Source: Aurelia coerulea (Eukaryota > Cnidaria > Scyphozoa > Semaeostomeae > Ulmaridae). From it: a stretch of 64,000 nt of DNA. This document shows, one piece after another, positions 26,601 to 38,578 of this stretch (position 1 is its first letter; every line of letters begins with the position of its first letter). The stretch is taken from assembly GCA_039566865.1 (NCBI GenBank), contig CM076948.1:27715001-27779000 (forward strand). The letters run 5' to 3'. The translations under genes were made by a program, and so were the position numbers. The notes beneath the pieces were generated by a model. That model was not told the origin of the DNA. It ran no database searches and saw only the letters and a list, made by a program, of their open reading frames with translations.

Positions 26601-27542
26601 TTTGCATAAAATTATGATAGTTATAATTGCATAAATTATGGAATTTCTAAAGGAAAGTCATATGCATAATCATCATATTTTGATTATACATATTTGCCAC
26701 TAGGGTTATTTTCCAGCTCAGAAAATTCTCCCTGTTGCAAATTAGAAGGGTCTAAATTTTCCCTTTCCATTTTTCATTGACCCAAGCCGCTTTGAAATCT
26801 TCATTGCAGGATTTCGATTAGCTGGTACTTCTTATGAAGGCAGAAAGAGGAAAAAAACATTTGGTTCAACTTCTTCTTTGATGAAGAAGAAATATTTTGT
26901 CTCTAAAGTGATAAATTACGGTAAAATGACACATCTTCTGCAAAAATCGATCATGAGAATCAAAGCAATTATTTGACATACATATTTGCAAGTAGTTTTT
27001 TCCAGAGGTGACCCGTTTTGTAAGGGTAGTGTTTCAGAAAATTTTAAAATGAAATGAAAATGAAATTCATTTTGGGAGAAGTCGTTGATTTTGTGTAATA
27101 TTGCAAATATACAGCAATGTGTTTATAGCTAAATTGATGATTGGCAAATAACTTTATTGGTATTTCATTTTGTAATATTCGATGCTTTTGGAAGAACTGT
27201 AAAAAATTAGATTTAACACGTTAAAAGTTTTCGTCACAAATTTGGTGCTAGCTTCATTATAAATACTAAAATCGATATAACTTCACTTCTTTCATTCATT
27301 GCTTTCACCGTCATTATTTCATATTGTCTAAATTATCACCATAATTAGTTTTCTTTTGCTTCAATCGTTTTATTTTACCATTTATTATTATTATTATTAC
27401 TTTGTTATTATATTTGTTGCTTTTTGTACGTCAATAACAATTTTATTTCTGTAAGGAATTAAGGTTTTCCTACAAAATTTCGTATACCATGTGCCTAGAA
27501 TGGAAAAAAACAGACATATAAGCCAGGGAGGAGTGAATGTCC

Positions 27543-27712
27543 TCTTCAATAGGCGATCCCGGAAAAGATGGTTCGGGGGGCATTTGACCAAGATGCATTG
27601 CGTTTAATGATCGAATTTCTATAGAATCACTGTTGATTCCTTAATAAAAGGCAATGCATTTTGATCAAATGCCCCCCGCCCCCCGACGCCATCTTCCGGA
27701 ATCGTCTATTCT
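27543..27712. repeat. Hairpin-forming inverted repeat
   Basis: Arms of about 55-60 bp, including GGCATTTGACCAAGATGCAT and its near reverse complement, separated by about 50 bp. G/C runs (GGGGGG and CCCCCC) sit within the arms. Probably a small fold-back element. Confidence 0.7.
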
Positions 27713-30013
27713 TTCTATTCTACAAGAGAAATTTTTTACCTAACAAGCGCCAAGTTTGCTACAAAAATGTTTTGCAATGTATTGAAAGGGTTTTGATACA
27801 ACGACTTACCCCCATTCATTTCCTTACTGGCCCAGCTTCTATGGCATTTTCAGCTTTATTTCACAGAAACTCTTAAATTCAAATTTTCTATTCAGAGAGA
27901 TTCAAACGGGGTTTCATCGGATTTTGATAGCATATCCTTATTTGCTTTTCCCCCTCCCCGCTGTACCCCCAAGTATTAAATGTTTCCCAAATTGGGGAAC
28001 ACAATAAAGTTGCCCATTGCATCACTTGTAACGTATTTTAAATCAAGGGAACATTTAGTTGAGTTATGTAGCAAAATATGTGTGTCGAGCAATTTAAGTG
28101 CAAGAAATCCTCATATATCTTTATGTCAGTGATTCTTCGTTTTTCCATCGCGGAACATTGTGACCACTTTTGTACGGTTTGAATGTTAAAAGTTGATCTT
28201 GTACGACCAACATAGAATCCAAAGTTACACTCATCCTTATGTAAAAGTAAGAAACTTTGTTTTTGATACTGCGAAAGCTATTTTGCTTGAAAAATGGTTA
28301 ATTAGCGTTTTGATCTATGATTTGGGAACCAGGGGAATAGTAGTTTTACGTTGAAATGTGTTTTTATAGAAACATACGAGAAAAGAATAGTTTGACGTAA
28401 AATGTTTTCAGGTTTCTTTAAGCGTGAATGTTATCTCGAAATTCGATCTAAAGTAGGCTGGATTCCGTTCATCTACAAGTCATTGGCTTGAAAATAACAA
28501 AGACAGGTGCGTAGTGAAAATACAGCAACTTCTTGTTTCTTCCTAAATGACTAGCTATTTAGCCATTACTCAAAATTGACAAAGAGATGTTTCGCGCCCC
28601 AGTGCAATTAAAAGAACATTATATGTGAGTTTTAGTCCATAGTTACCTCGTTAAATGGCAAAAGCCGTGTCGATGCAGGATGTTTCGTAAACCCATTAAG
28701 ACCAATGCAATCAACTCACTAAAACATTGCAATTTAATGATAGCTAACTTCTTGGAGATGGATTTGCTCAATGTCTTTTTAATGACAACTTTCATCGCCA
28801 TGGAAGGATGCAACCAGTATAATGACATCCAACCACCCAAGTAAGCATGGTTATCTATTGTTGTAATTTCTAATTTTTTCATTTTCAATTGTTTATTTAG
28901 ACCTTAATTTGTTATAATTAATGACGCTTGTTGATTTATATCTTTTCACTTGTCTTAAATTCATTCATAGAATATGATTCCGTTACTTTTCAGAATGCGA
29001 GCACATGTTTGAAGTCGAAGATTGTGAGCTGAAGCTGAATTCATTTTGTTGTGAGGTTAGTTGAATTTTGTTTTTGCTTGCTTGCTTTCTTTGTTTGTTT
29101 GTTTGTTTGTTTGTTGCTTTTCTTTGCGCGTTGAGAACTCTTCATGAGCTACTTCAAATTGTTACCAATATCGAGACAGTTACCTTTCTACGAGTCCCTT
29201 GCTTCAAGAGAAAAATAAAATTCCTAAATAAAAGTTCTGTCTGGAAAAATTCAAAGTCAATTAACGAAATTGTGTTCATACGATTCCTCGTCGTGAGCTT
29301 TCTTCGACATGGCAGGCGATTCATGCATGGGAAGATAAAGATTAGGAAAAGAAACTTTTTTTCTGACCATGTACATTGTTTTTAAACCCATGTCGAAATC
29401 AAGCTGCTGGTCCTCTTTTCTAGAAAGTTTTCTTCGCTATTCATAATGTTATTTTTCTCACATTAATAAATAATTAGCATTTCGAGTTCATCTATATACA
29501 TGCGGGGCATAAAGGATCTTTCAAGCTATACCGGGTATACTGTAGCTTGAGAGATCCTTACTGCCAGTATTGACTTTTCTTGGCAATGGTTATATTCATA
29601 GCATCGATCACTGCAATAAAAGTTCTTGAAATTGTTCAGGTCTCAATCTTCCATATGGAATAAGCTTTCCAGCTTCCATCGTCAAAATGGAAAAGAACTT
29701 TAGAATATTTGACCTAAATCTTACCATAGAAATTTTAGCTGGTTGAAGGAAAGAGGAAAGCAGAATATGAAATTGTAAATTTTTACTTGGAATCATCTGA
29801 AAAAGCACGTGGGCACCTTTGCATGACATCTCTGTTTGTCTTTTTTTCACCAGAGTGATACTCAATTTCATTTTCCGTCAGCTATTCATGTTTCTAATCA
29901 TTTCTCTTTCTTCACGACATCCTTTTGTTGCTTCGAACATGGTACTGTGATCCAGACCAACGAATTTATACCAAAATTTGAAGTTTTAGATTCCTGATCG
30001 ATTTTGGGCTTGA

Positions 30014-31532
30014 GGCATACAACATAACCTGGGGGTTGATTTGCTGCAAACATTTTCAAGACCAATCCGCAGAAAGCGGATATATTGATTTTTAAGGTTG
30101 GGCCTAAATCAGGACTTTGTTTACATGACCTGTAGAGGCAAGGTATTGTTTTGATGGTGGCTTACAATTCCTTGTTTCTAGGCTCAGACCTCACCGATCT
30201 TCTTCATTTTAGTCTTATTCTGATCCGCTAAATGTGTGCTTCAAGACAATGTTAAATATGTTTCAATATCTTGCCTTTTGTTTGCCTCCAAAAATCAATT
30301 GTAAAATTCAAAGCCAAAGACACAAAAATATATGTTTCGCTATGCTCTTCAAAACAATTTCAAAAGTTAGAAACACCTTTGTAGCAACAAAGGGCTCGCT
30401 TGTGCCAATTTGAACCCAAAAAGTTTGTATGGCTAATTTGATTTCAAAAGTTTCGATTTTGATTTCTAAAATTTTTAGATGCTTTAGCAACTAAATGTAA
30501 AAGACCTCCAAATGCTCCAATGAAAGGACTTAAGGTGGCTGGACGTCACTTACATGTTAAAACGATGTGATAATGAAAATCTGAGACATTTTGCAGCGCA
30601 TTATTTGCTAAAATTCTTGTGAAATTTACAAATCATGAATTCTTTAGAGGGGCTCCGTCTCCAAATTTCGGTCGAAACGGTGATTTCGAAGTTTTTTGAT
30701 TTCGAAGTTTTTTGACGGGCAATATCACACAGACGTTTACCTGTTTTTTCGAAAATGAAAGCATCATTTTGAAGATAGATCTTTGTACTTCACAGAAGAA
30801 ACATTCAAACATTCATATCTCTTACGATTGCGTGGATATAAGTGGATTTTTAACGAGCATTTTTTGGTAGCTTGGGTGAAGCCACCAAACAAACTGCAGA
30901 AAACAATGGAGAACAATGACCACGTGCGGTGTTATCAGATTTGTTTACAGTTTGACGACAGATCCCCTTTAAATGCGAAAGAAATGTCAAACCTTCGACC
31001 TTGCATCGTTTTTCAACAAAAGGGAAGCTTAAGCTTTCCGTCTTACTTTATCTAATTTTCATTAGAAATGTGCAAAAATGTAAAAATCATGTACAAAACT
31101 TGTGCAATGAAAATTGCCCTGAAAATTTTTTGGGCACGAATTGGCACCAGTTTTTTGATAGAAACTTGCTATTATCTTCAGCTTTGCACCTTACAAATGA
31201 TTTTTGAAGACAGAAATTTTTAAGAAATACCATTGTTCAATTGTCTAAAAACAGTCACAAAAAGGCAAAATATTCAAACATGCTTAACATTGCCTTGAAG
31301 CATGCATTTAGAGAATCAGAATAAGACTAAAATGAAAAATATCAGTGAAGTCTAAACCTAGAAACAAGGAATTGTAAACTGCGATCAAAACGGTGCCATA
31401 CCTCTACAGGCCATGTAAACAAAGGTCTGATTTAGGCCCAACTTTAAAAATGAATATATCCGCTTTCTGTTAACTGATTTTGAAAATGTTTGCAACACAT
31501 TAACCCCCAGGTTATGCTCCTCAAAGGTTATG
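30014..31532. mobile_element. Long fold-back element, about 1.5 kb
   Basis: The left arm (about 30014-30500) and right arm (about 31060-31532) are inverted copies. Paired words include CATAACCTGGGGGTT with AACCCCCAGGTTATG, and TTGGGCCTAAATCAG with CTGATTTAGGCCCAA. No transposase frame. A separate piggyBac-type MITE occupies the centre. Confidence 0.8.
30648..30968. mobile_element. piggyBac-type MITE, copy 1 (321 bp)
   Basis: Same family as 49041-49355. Ends AGGGGCTCCG and ATCCCCT abut TTAG on the left and TTAA on the right, a TTAA duplication with one base changed. Shared interior words include TATAAGTGGATTTTTAACG and TTGGGTGAAGCCACCAAAC. Confidence 0.8.
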
Positions 31533-32526
31533 CTCCATGACGCCTGTCTAAAATCTAGCAGCTAGTTCCTACATTATTGCACGAGTGCTTCCCCTAAATA
31601 AGTGTGAAATGACAAAACAAATTTGCAATATTCATCGGAAATGCTAGTTCATGTTTCTCCGCGTCTCTTTTGTAAATCCACCAGATCCTTTGCGGTCACG
31701 CTGAAATTTCAGGCCCTTTTTTGGAAGTAGTTACGTGCAGTCAACGTTATGTCAATATACTTAATTTAAATGAACGATTGCAGTAAAGATAGTGGTATAA
31801 CTTTCACAGGAAAACCCTTGCTTTTTGCTTTAAATCCAGCGATCAAACTGATTTAATTCGGTGGGGCGCAGGGGATTGTTTTGTTACTCCTGTTCCACAG
31901 TCTTTATACCGCATATTTTTATAGCGTACAGTGATTAATTTGCAAGTATTCTTTTTCCTTGTTTTTCTTTTTGTGTATTTTCCTAGTTGCGTTTATTGTT
32001 TTTGTTACATGTACGACCATGGGGTAGTGACGCCATTTTGCTCCTCAGGTTATCGTGCCTGCAATGTTGTGTAGTTTACAGTATGAATATGAATATACAC
32101 CTTAAGTAGTAACATGTATTGTAAGAATTTTATCTGGATATAAAAAAAATTCAGGCTGCTTGAAAATCACACTAGACCTAGATGAGCACTATAGACCGCC
32201 ACCGCAGTGGTTGAACTCATAGAACAGTACAATTGAAGTAGAACTTTTCTTTTGCGTTCAACTACAACAGTATGGACCCATGATTTTCATTTAACCAAAA
32301 TTTGATTTCGGATAGTCTGACATTGTAGCGTGCCCGCAAAGAACTCTAGGTGACAATGCTTCTTTAATTCACATGCACAAAATCAAGCCAGTAACAGCAA
32401 CGAAGTTCTCAAAATGTAATTGGGAACCTCAGGAGAAGCGTTGATTATTTTGCGTTTTTATGATTGTTTGAATGATTAGACAATTTTAAAGCCATTCGGT
32501 ATATCGTAGTTTTCTTTACTTTAAGA

Positions 32527-35500
32527 ATGTGGCAATTGTGCTGTTTGCTGCTTACAGTTCTTGGATTTGCATACAAAGGCAGCTGCCATCTTGGAAATGA
32601 CGTAACCAATAATGGAATCGATGTGTTCAGTGATGACGTCATCGAACCGATTGGCGATTCCGGTGTAATGCTAGATGATGATGATGATTATTATAATGAC
32701 AAAGATCTCTCCATTCCAAGTGGAACTGCACATGTAGAAGAACGCACGAGGGACCCAAGGGATAATGATGTCACCCAACTGATGATGTATAAAACCTCAG
32801 CTACAGGAGATCCTTACAAAAGAGACACTGGAAACATAGGCCCTGGGTACGTTAGAATAAGATATGGAGGGCATGGGATTAGAAGGAACAGAAGGACAGG
32901 GAGATATTCAAGGAGAAGGGGTGGGAGAAATATTAAACGTAGGAATAGAAGAGTGAGGAGAACAGGAAGGAAAGTGAGGTACAGAATAAATGGAAGAAGG
33001 TATGGAAGAAGGCATGTAAGAAGGTATGGAAGAAGGTATGGAGGGTACGGTATGAGACATAAAAAATATGGCAGCAGCAGATGGATGAATACAAGAAGAG
33101 GGAGATTATCGGGACGAAGAAGGTACAGCAGAATAAGGGTATATGGTACCAGGAGAAACAGAGGAATAAAGAGAAAAGCGAGAAGAAATAGAACAGGACT
33201 GACGTACAGGATGTATGGCACTAGGAGACGCATTAATAAAAGGAAAGGCAGAGTGTTGAGGCGACGAAGTTATAGCAGCAGAAGAAGATACAGCAGAAGG
33301 AGGTACAGCAGAAGAAGGAAAAACAGAGGAATAAAGAGAAAAGCGAGAAGAAATAGAGGAGGACTGACGTACAGGATGTATGGCACTAGGAGACGCATTA
33401 ATAAAAGGAGGTAGAGTGTTGAGGCGACGAAGTTATAGCAGCAGAAGAAGATACAGCAGAAGGAGGTACAGCAGAAGAAGGAAAAACAGAGGAATAAAGA
33501 GAAAAGCGAGAAGAAATAGAGGAGGACTGACGTACAGGATGTATGGCACTAGGAGACGCATTAATAAAAGAGGTAGAGTGTTGAGGCGACGAAGTTATAG
33601 CAGCAGAAGAAGATACAGCAGAAGGAGGTACAGCAGAAGAAGGAAAAACAGAGGAATAAAGAGAAAAGCGAGAAGAAATAGAGGAGGACTGACGTACAGA
33701 GGGTATGGCACTAGGAGACGCATTAATAAAAGGAAAGGTAGAGTGTTGAGGCGACGAAGTTATAGCAGCAGAAGAAGATACAGCAGAAGGAGGTACAGCA
33801 AAAGAAGGAAAAACAGAGGAATAATGAGAAAGGCGAGAAGAAATAGAAGTGGACTGACGTACAGAGGGTATGGCAACAGGAAGCACATTGATAGAAGGAA
33901 AGGTAGATTGTCGAGGCGAAGGAGAAGCAGCAGCAGAAGGAGATATGATAGAAGAAGGAGAAACGGAGGAATGAAGAGAAAGGCAAGAAGAAATAGAGGG
34001 GGGCTGATGTACAGGAGATGTAGCAGAAAGTACAGAAAACATGGATATGGTAAACGGAAATGTAGATTGTCGAGAAGACGAAGATTAAGCAGAAGACGTA
34101 GACATGGGAGACGTGCACATGGGAGACGTAGAAATGGGAGACGTACACATGGGAGACATAGAAATGGGAGGCGTACATATGGGAGACGTAGAAATAGAGG
34201 CAGGAAAAGATATGGCAAATTGAGAATGAAAGGACGGAGAAAATATGGAATAAGAAATAGGAAACATCACGTGAAAGGAAAGCGTTGTAAAAGCATGAAA
34301 TGGTATCAAAAACATTACGAATTCAAAGATGGATTTCGAAAATGGAGCAAATGCTTAGGCTTGATAACTCATTACAAGAAACCGTACTTCAATATATGGC
34401 ACTCTGGTCGACGTTTCTATAAGCATCCATACTACAAACACATGTATTATAATAAGCACATTGACGGACTCAAGCCAAACAAGACAAGAGTTTTAAAAAC
34501 ATGTAAGTGTCTCGTTTCCTTTCCTTTTACTTGCTTCATTGTAATGCATAGATAATTTTTTATCCTTTTTCAGGATCTGCTTCCAGACGTTAAACCATGG
34601 AGCATTGCTAACACATGTGTTTTGAAAAAAGTTTATTTTGTACTACCACCTTGATTTGTATTAGAGGCTATTACCTTAACTGTGAGCGTAGCTCTGTTTC
34701 TCACGTGTCTGCTCCTTCCGAGAGGTCGCTCACTTCACTTGCAGTTAAGGTAGTAAGTAGCCTTGAATAAAATTAAGGTGGTAGTATCGAATAAGCATTT
34801 TCTTCAAAACAAAGGTGTCCGCAAATGTTTATTTGATGTTGATCTTTTGACACTTCGCAAGATAAGCTTCAATTTTATTGGTGTGATGTAAACCGATAGT
34901 AAGTCATCATAATAATAATGGCATATTGACACCATTGTGCTTGCTTAAGCTTCTTCACTGCCAAATTTCATTCATTGTTTTTCTTTCATGCTTTTATTCT
35001 TACGAAGAAAGGTTTATTCAATTTAAATTTTTGTTAAAATGATACTCAGTTGAAAAGGTTGTAATTTTGGCATTTCATTTCCAGGTGGGAATCAAACTTT
35101 TGACCCTCAATTGAATGTATGTTGTAATGGTGTGGTACAGCAGTCTTTCAAGAATAGCGAGTGTTGCGGGTAAGTTGAACGATCAATTTAGAAAGCAAAT
35201 TTTCATCTGGCAATATGTTTGTTTTGCTTATAATATACATTTTTAACAGGTTAATAACCAAAAAAGGTAACACGTTCGGCGGGCTGTGGAATAAAAAATG
35301 ATTGGCTGATATTCAAAACTAAAATGTGACTTTACCAGCCAAAGGCTAATTTAAATGTCATTTTTTTTGGAAAATACTCGGCTGGCCTATGATTTACTTT
35401 TGACATTTAAATCATATTTGTGACACCGTCAATAGAATTGAATTTAAATTTCAATAGCAAGTAATTTATCGACCAGATTCGAACATGGGATTCTCATTCC

Positions 35501-36280
35501 CATACCAACCCCTTACCAGCATTTCTAATTTCTGGATTTAAAAGATGAGTCCTCTTGTCAAACAAAATGTTTACATCTAAGTTAGCCTTTGGCTGATAGA
35601 TTTTAGTTTTGAATGTCGTCCGCGCTCTTTCTATTCCACAGCCAACCAAACATATATTTTTTTTCATTCACCCTGTTTAACTCGACATACATTTCAAATA
35701 TTCATTTAATGTTATTTCTTCTTTCAGGCAATTGACTTTCAACATGGCAACCCATTTTTGTTGGAACAACACAATCTACAACCCTTCAAACTATTCCCTC
35801 TGCAATATGACAATTTACAATCGAATGACAGAATTCTGCTTTGAAGGAAAAGTTTATGACAAGAATGGAAAATATGCAGTTTGTTGTACGAAACTTTATG
35901 AACGATTCAGACAATTTTGTTACAACTGCAGCACATATTTAACAGGATTCTACAGGATCTGCGGAGGCGAAGTTTATTACATCAAGGAGAAATTTTGCTA
36001 CATGCAATGTCCTTTCGACAGATTCAAGTATGAAGTATGTGCAACTAAAGTTATTGATAAAAGTCGATTTCAATGTATTAATAACGTCATCATCTCAAAA
36101 TTATCTGCTCCTGTAAATATCATAGCCAAGAAGAGAGAAATGAGTTTTGTTGAAGATGGAGCTCACAGGGAAGCAATGAATGATAAAGCAAACTCAAAGC
36201 GAAGCATCAAATCACACCAAATCGAGAAAAGATCAATAGTTTCTATGACAACAAAGTGTAAACAACTTGTGCATCAGTAG
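32527..36280 (+). CDS. Secreted Arg/Tyr-rich repeat protein with galaxin-like tail (frame broken)
   Basis: Three exons: 32527-34502, 35085-35169 and 35728-36280. Begins with a signal peptide (MWQLCCLLLTVLGFA), then an acidic stretch with DDDDDYYND, then several hundred residues rich in Arg, Tyr, Gly and Ser built from units such as RRRYSRRRYS and a 55-codon repeat, then a galaxin-like tail. Exon 2 codes one di-cysteine repeat (FDPQLNVCCNGVV...ECCG); exon 3 carries repeats of the type HFCWNNTIYNP and EFCFEGKVYDKNGKYAVCC. One 2-nt shortfall at the join of two 55-codon units (about 33406) creates TAG at 33412; the reading continues in another frame to the exon end. Without it the protein would be about 871 residues. 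It may be an assembly error in a repeat or a real null allele. Galaxins are coral skeletal-matrix proteins; a matrix or mineral role here is inference. Confidence 0.75.
33156..33900 (+). repeat. 165-bp coding tandem repeat
   Basis: Units start near 33156, 33321, 33484, 33646 and 33811, with spacings of 165, 163, 162 and 165 bp. Each codes about 55 residues containing NRGIKRKARRN, TYRMYGTRRRIN and RRRSYSSRRRYS. Copies are nearly identical, pointing to recent expansion. Only the 163-bp spacing breaks the frame. Confidence 0.95.
34090..34200 (+). repeat. 30-bp coding repeat (RRT/HGRRRNG type)
   Basis: Short units GGGAGACGTAGAAAT and GGGAGACGTACACAT alternate, coding GRRTHGRHRNGRRTYGRRRN. This is a second, shorter expansion inside the basic domain. 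Confidence 0.85.
34619..34815. mobile_element. Fold-back MITE, about 197 bp
   Basis: Inverted arms: TACTACCACCTTGATTT on the left with ATTAAGGTGGTAGTA on the right, and TTACCTTAACTG with CAGTTAAGGTAG. Lies in the first intron of the Arg-rich gene. Confidence 0.75.
35277..35648. mobile_element. TIR element, about 370 bp
   Basis: Arms of about 80 bp carry GGCTGTGGAATA, ATTCAAAACTAAAAT and CAGCCAAAGGCTAA on the left, and their reverse complements on the right (TTAGCCTTTGGCTG, ATTTTAGTTTTGAAT, TATTCCACAGCC). Lies in the second intron of the Arg-rich gene. Confidence 0.8.
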
Positions 36281-38578
36281 TTTGATTAATTTGAACGCAA
36301 AACTTAGATGTTGATAAACAATGTTAAAAACAGTTTCATGATATTGATGTTATTTTGTTCAATTTGTATGCTTTATGCTGTTAATTCTATGTGTTTAGCC
36401 TAGATCTTTATTCATTCATATTTAAGGTCAGGGGGAGGTCAGGGGGAGGTCAGGGGGTAATCGCAGCTTTGAAATAGTAACTGTTGCCTTGCAGTAAAGC
36501 TAGAAACTCAGAAACATTATTTCCAAAATGAAACAGGTACTTGAAACGAAATTTCCTTATACGTTTCGATACGATTCGTAGATGATTGTGAAAAGAATCC
36601 CATTTTGATCTCTCAAACAGTTAAGAAAAAGATTATGAATAGAATTCTAAGTCGAACTGAAGTCAGCACTGGAAAGCAGCATTAAAAGATGCACGAGGTT
36701 ACATTGATTATTATGATTATTATGATGGGTTGCTGGTGAACTCATGAAATCAGACTTGTACAATGAATTTAGAATAATCTGCAATATACCATGTTTGTAT
36801 GTTGCAGAGGACTTTTAAGTTGGTATTGGCATCAAAGGGTTACTTTCCATTAAAATGCTCATCAACTATGCAATTAAAAAGAAAATTGATTGTAGATAGC
36901 TGTGTAATCATAGTATTAACCATTCTCCTAAGTTGGAAGTATTCTTGACATATATCCAAAGATATCTCCGCTTTAATTGTCATTATTTATTCATTGCCAA
37001 TTGTGTTTTTTCTTGTTGGATCAGCTGTATCGGTTAAAAACGTTTAATATTTGAAGAAGAATTAGACGTCCTTTCTTTTTTGATTAATTCCCTTCTTATA
37101 TACCCTGTCTGTAAATATCTTGTTGCAAAATGCCAAGAAACCGTTGTCAATTTGATCAGTAGAGCCAGCCTTACTCAACAAATCCAAACTGAAAATTTAT
37201 CATGGATAAACAAAAAGCAAAATTACTGATTGATATGGAACCAAAAACGAGTGAAATATTTGATAATCTGTACACTTTTCTATTTCCTTTGCCTACAATG
37301 TTACAATGGATGCATTTTCAGGTATAAACAAGGAAAATAAAGTTGATTATAGCCTTGTACCCTTCAAACAAAGTTGAAACTGTTAAACTTGACATGTTCT
37401 TCATTTCAAGAAAGTTGTCACTGTCAATCTCTCAAACGATATTTTCCAACATTGGGAAATAGCTTCTCAAAATCGGGGAAAGTAATCTCACATCGAGTGG
37501 CATTGGGAAAGTGAATTTACCGAACGGAACTCTATAAAAATAGCTCAAAAATTGGAGAATTAGGCAAGCGACAACAATAATTGTAAACTTCATTTTATCG
37601 ACTTTCCCATAACTGTTGTTATAAATACAGTTGACAATTCCAGGAGACTCAAACGGTATACATAGTGGACATAAACGGTTAAAAAAAGGTGTTGTTAATT
37701 TGACTTAAACATGTTTTTGTACGTTTCGAACCAAACTTAGTTCATCTTCAGGTCAGAAATTCTTTGGTTTCTTCCGTAGAGGAGATGTTTATATGCAAAA
37801 ATTAAAATTCCCAGCACCTAGTGTTGTTCAGTCCATGACCCGGGGGTCCACGGACACAAAATGTGCGAGAACTTTGAGGAACTGGTTGAAAATTAGGTAC
37901 GGTCAGAGATGTAGGAACCAGGGGGCACTGGGGGCACGTGCCCTTCCAAGATTTTGCAATCATGACGAAAAGTGTCCTTTTTGTTTCAGGAAAAAGTGCC
38001 CCTGATCTGATTTAGCCACTCCGCAATGTTCAAGGTGGATCTGCACTTAAGGTGAATTTGAAAACTTAGGGTTAGGATTGATGGGATGACCCCCCGACAT
38101 CTCTGTAAATAACAGGACAGATTTTATGATAAAACAGAGTAGTAGATCTTATATTATCACTCAGTATAGATCGTGCATATGGTATAGACGTATATGAAGA
38201 ATTCCTCATCAGCCATAGGTATGGATATATTCATGATTTTATATCATAGGTCTTACTATTCAAATACAGTACTGTAACATTATCATTGTTAACTTCATGT
38301 TCTGGATATTTGATAACTGTACTCTACATATTGTATAAAAGAAGACAGGTTCCAAATGCTGGAAATCAATCAATATTTTTGAGTTCTTTGATCAGTTTTT
38401 ATGTTCTCTGCAGCTGATTTATTCTTCCTTACCAATAACATTGTCATAGTTTGTTCTCGTAAGAACATCAAAGTGTTCTTTTACATTGCAGTTATCCTTA
38501 ATGAGGTATTTTTACCGCTCTCGTTGAAGAAATGGACATGGTCATTAAATCTCTTTCTTTTTCCGTCTATTTTCAGAA
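36281..38578. other. Intergenic between the two galaxin-like genes
   Basis: Holds the 3' UTR of the Arg-rich gene and the 5' flank of the next. Three direct copies of an 11-bp GGTCAGGGGGA word lie at 36426-36458. An AATAAA lies near 37337. A dispersed-repeat fragment at about 37793-38005 contains GGGGGCACTGGGGGCACGTG, of a type often found in invertebrate transposons. The ATG at 38579 is preceded by TTTTCAGAA, implying a noncoding 5' exon somewhere here that I cannot place. Confidence 0.45.

Larger units (their letters stand above)
26601..32526. other. Intergenic region, transposon-rich
   Basis: No convincing gene. It holds a hairpin repeat (27543-27712), a fold-back element with an inserted MITE (30014-31532), a short palindrome near 29514-29560 and a lone hAT-like TIR near 32302-32350. 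One exon-like piece at 28995-29055 (cag before, gttag after, coding CEHMFEVEDCELKLNSFCCE in one frame) has a galaxin-like cysteine pattern but cannot be joined to anything. The upstream UTR exon and promoter of the gene at 32527 should lie near the right edge. Confidence 0.5.

Noticed and set aside
28995..29055. Exon coding CEHMFEVEDCELKLNSFCCE
   Set aside because: It has an acceptor and a weak donor, but no partner exon could be found on either side. Kept only as a possible relic in the intergenic note.
32814..34200. Protamine or histone-like nuclear protein
   Set aside because: Arg-richness alone suggests it, but the N-terminal signal peptide and the spliced cysteine-repeat tail argue for a secreted protein.
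33398..34218. Three minus-strand frames of 150-214 codons opposite the Arg-rich exon
   Set aside because: They are shadows of the AGA/AGG-rich coding repeats. The plus strand has a signal peptide and splice sites joining cysteine-repeat exons.
33380..34555. A separate gene starting at 33380
   Set aside because: The start lies inside a 165-bp repeat unit. It is the continuation of the gene at 32527 after a 2-nt frame break, and its last codons (after 34502) are intron.
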